A DNA stretch of 17,113 nucleotides from an uncultured Balneolaceae bacterium. Lineage in GTDB: Bacteria > Bacteroidota > Rhodothermia > Balneolales > Balneolaceae. Below the pieces are notes generated by a model. The model was given only the letters and a program-made list of their open reading frames with translations, did no database searches and was not told the origin of the DNA. Where the stretch lies: positions 1-17,113 of the forward strand of contig CALJMB010000386.1 of NCBI GenBank assembly GCA_937982515.1, given 5' to 3'. This document shows positions 16,180 to 17,113 of this stretch, one piece after another. Position 1 is the first letter of the stretch, and each line of letters opens with the position of its first letter. The position numbers and the translations under genes were made by a program.

Positions 16180-16971
16180 ATGACTAATAAAAAATTATAT
16201 AGCGGTCCGAGGAGAGATGTTGTAAAAATATTTTGGACTGGCGGATGGGACTCAACATTTCAACTGCTACGATTATTATTAGTTCATAAGGTACCCGTTG
16301 AAACATTCTATTTAATTGATGAGGGTCGAAATTCTACTGCGGCGGAATTGAAAGCGATGGATCAGATAAGAAAATACTTGTTTAAAGAATACACTCATAC
16401 AGATGAACTGTTTAAACCAGTTCAATATTTTGATGTATCTGATATTCCTCAATATGAATCAATAACGGAGGCCTATAACAACATTAGTGAAAATAAGCAC
16501 ATTGGCAGCCAATACATGTGGCTGGCGGGTTTTTGTGAGTATAAATCTATTAGTAATATACAGTTATGCCTGGTAAAGCACCCGGTTAATTATTCTAATC
16601 ATTTTTCTCTGATAGGAAGCGTTGAGAAATTTAAAGAAGGATCTATGCTTAACTATAAAATAGCCGAGAAATATAAAGGATCAGATGAATACATCCTGTT
16701 TAAATATTTCTCTATACCAACAATAAATCTTTCTAAAATTGAAATGAAGAAAATTGCATTTGAAAACGGTTGGGGGAATATCATGAAACAAACATGGTTT
16801 TGCCATCATCCCAGAAAAATGAAACCTTGCGGAATTTGCAATCCATGCCTAATAGCAATTGATGACAATGTCTCTTTTAGAATTCCGCTGAAAAGCCGGG
16901 CTATATCTCTATTCTACAAAAAATCGCCGCAAAGAATTAAAAAGAAGATTAAAAAAATGTATTATCAATAA
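16180..16971 (+). CDS. QueC-like PP-loop ATPase with four-cysteine zinc site
   Basis: This 263-residue protein has a PP-loop near the N terminus (WTGGWDST, 19-26) for ATP-dependent adenylation. At the C terminus C208, C217, C220 and C223 form the C-x8-C-x2-C-x2-C zinc cluster of 7-cyano-7-deazaguanine synthase (QueC/ExsB). QueC converts a carboxylate to a nitrile through an amide using ammonia. This copy is somewhat longer than QueC, the middle region is divergent, and the rest of the preQ0 pathway is absent. In this context it may modify a sugar or an amino-acid substituent, as ExsB-related sugar amidotransferases do. The basic tail (KKSPQRIKKKIKKMYYQ) may contact membrane or nucleic acid. 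It is divergent from the operon, AT-rich, and has no good ribosome site: AAGGAA lies 24 bp upstream, too far. Exact function unknown. Confidence 0.75.
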   Translation: MTNKKLYSGPRRDVVKIFWTGGWDSTFQLLRLLLVHKVPVETFYLIDEGRNSTAAELKAMDQIRKYLFKEYTHTDELFKPVQYFDVSDIPQYESITEAYNNISENKHIGSQYMWLAGFCEYKSISNIQLCLVKHPVNYSNHFSLIGSVEKFKEGSMLNYKIAEKYKGSDEYILFKYFSIPTINLSKIEMKKIAFENGWGNIMKQTWFCHHPRKMKPCGICNPCLIAIDDNVSFRIPLKSRAISLFYKKSPQRIKKKIKKMYYQ

Positions 16972-16987
16972 TTGCAATAATCTCTGA

Positions 16988-17000
16988 CTCTGTAACAGAG
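16988..17000 (+). terminator. Weak hairpin downstream of the QueC-like gene
   Basis: CTCTG and CAGAG form a five-pair stem with a three-base loop 16 bp after the stop codon. There is no T-tract, so it is at best a weak terminator. A second six-pair inverted repeat (GCTTGG ... CCAAGC) lies at 17039-17066. Confidence 0.2.
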
Positions 17001-17113
17001 AATACCTGAAGAAACCCGAAGCCAATCCTGTAATTCAAGCTTGGCTATAAGCCCGAATCTCCAAGCCTGAAAGTGATTTCTGAATTCAACAAAGTAGCTC
17101 CAAAGAGCAAATA

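Noticed and set aside
17001..17113. A possible gene end at the right edge of the window
   Set aside because: Short open stretches exist on both strands, but none has a start, length or motif to support a gene.

Overview
The window is most of a surface- or exopolysaccharide biosynthesis locus. Eleven genes lie head to tail on the minus strand from about 15.6 kb down to 80 bp, and a single divergent gene lies on the plus strand at the right edge. The genome is AT-rich. Most starts lack a Shine-Dalgarno sequence, GTG and TTG starts are frequent, and FG-GAP (VCBS-like) repeats and lipoprotein signals are present. This fits the Bacteroidota/Balneolota/Rhodothermota group, probably marine or halophilic, but there is no marker gene, so the taxonomic call is an inference.

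Layout in transcription order, right to left on the minus strand: a putative promoter with a 10-bp palindrome between its boxes (15.66-15.69 kb); an asparagine-synthase-like PP-loop protein; a GT4 glycosyltransferase; two GT2 glycosyltransferases; another GT4-like transferase; a multi-membrane-span Wzy/O-antigen-ligase-like protein; a lipoprotein fusing a right-handed beta-helix to six FG-GAP-type repeats; a polysaccharide pyruvyl transferase; a GT4 enzyme; a PAPS-type sulfotransferase interrupted by one in-frame amber codon; a GH105-like unsaturated uronyl hydrolase lipoprotein; a WecG/TagA/CpsF glycosyltransferase; and a GDP-mannose 3,5-epimerase homologue. Many junctions are only a few bases long or overlap (4 or 8 bp), which suggests one operon with translational coupling. 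On the plus strand at 16.18-16.97 kb is a QueC-like PP-loop protein with a complete QueC-type four-cysteine cluster. Between it and the minus-strand operon lies the decayed 5' end of an IS4-type (DUF4372) transposase gene.

Reading the genes together (inference): the polymer probably contains an L-galactose or L-gulose residue made from GDP-mannose by the epimerase. It is decorated with pyruvate ketals and, at least ancestrally, sulfate. It is assembled by about six glycosyltransferases and polymerised by the Wzy-like protein. The beta-helix lipoprotein and the GH105 lipoprotein look like a resident pair for trimming or turning over a uronate-containing chain. The two unrelated PP-loop ATPases at the divergent end hint at an ATP-dependent modification, for example amide formation on a uronic acid or amino-acid substituent. 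No flippase, initiating phosphoglycosyl transferase, Wza/Wzc export genes or PAPS-synthesis genes are in the window, so the locus is incomplete here. The most notable features are the single-stop sulfotransferase, the pair of distinct PP-loop enzymes, the plant-type GDP-mannose epimerase, and the built-in depolymerisation pair.
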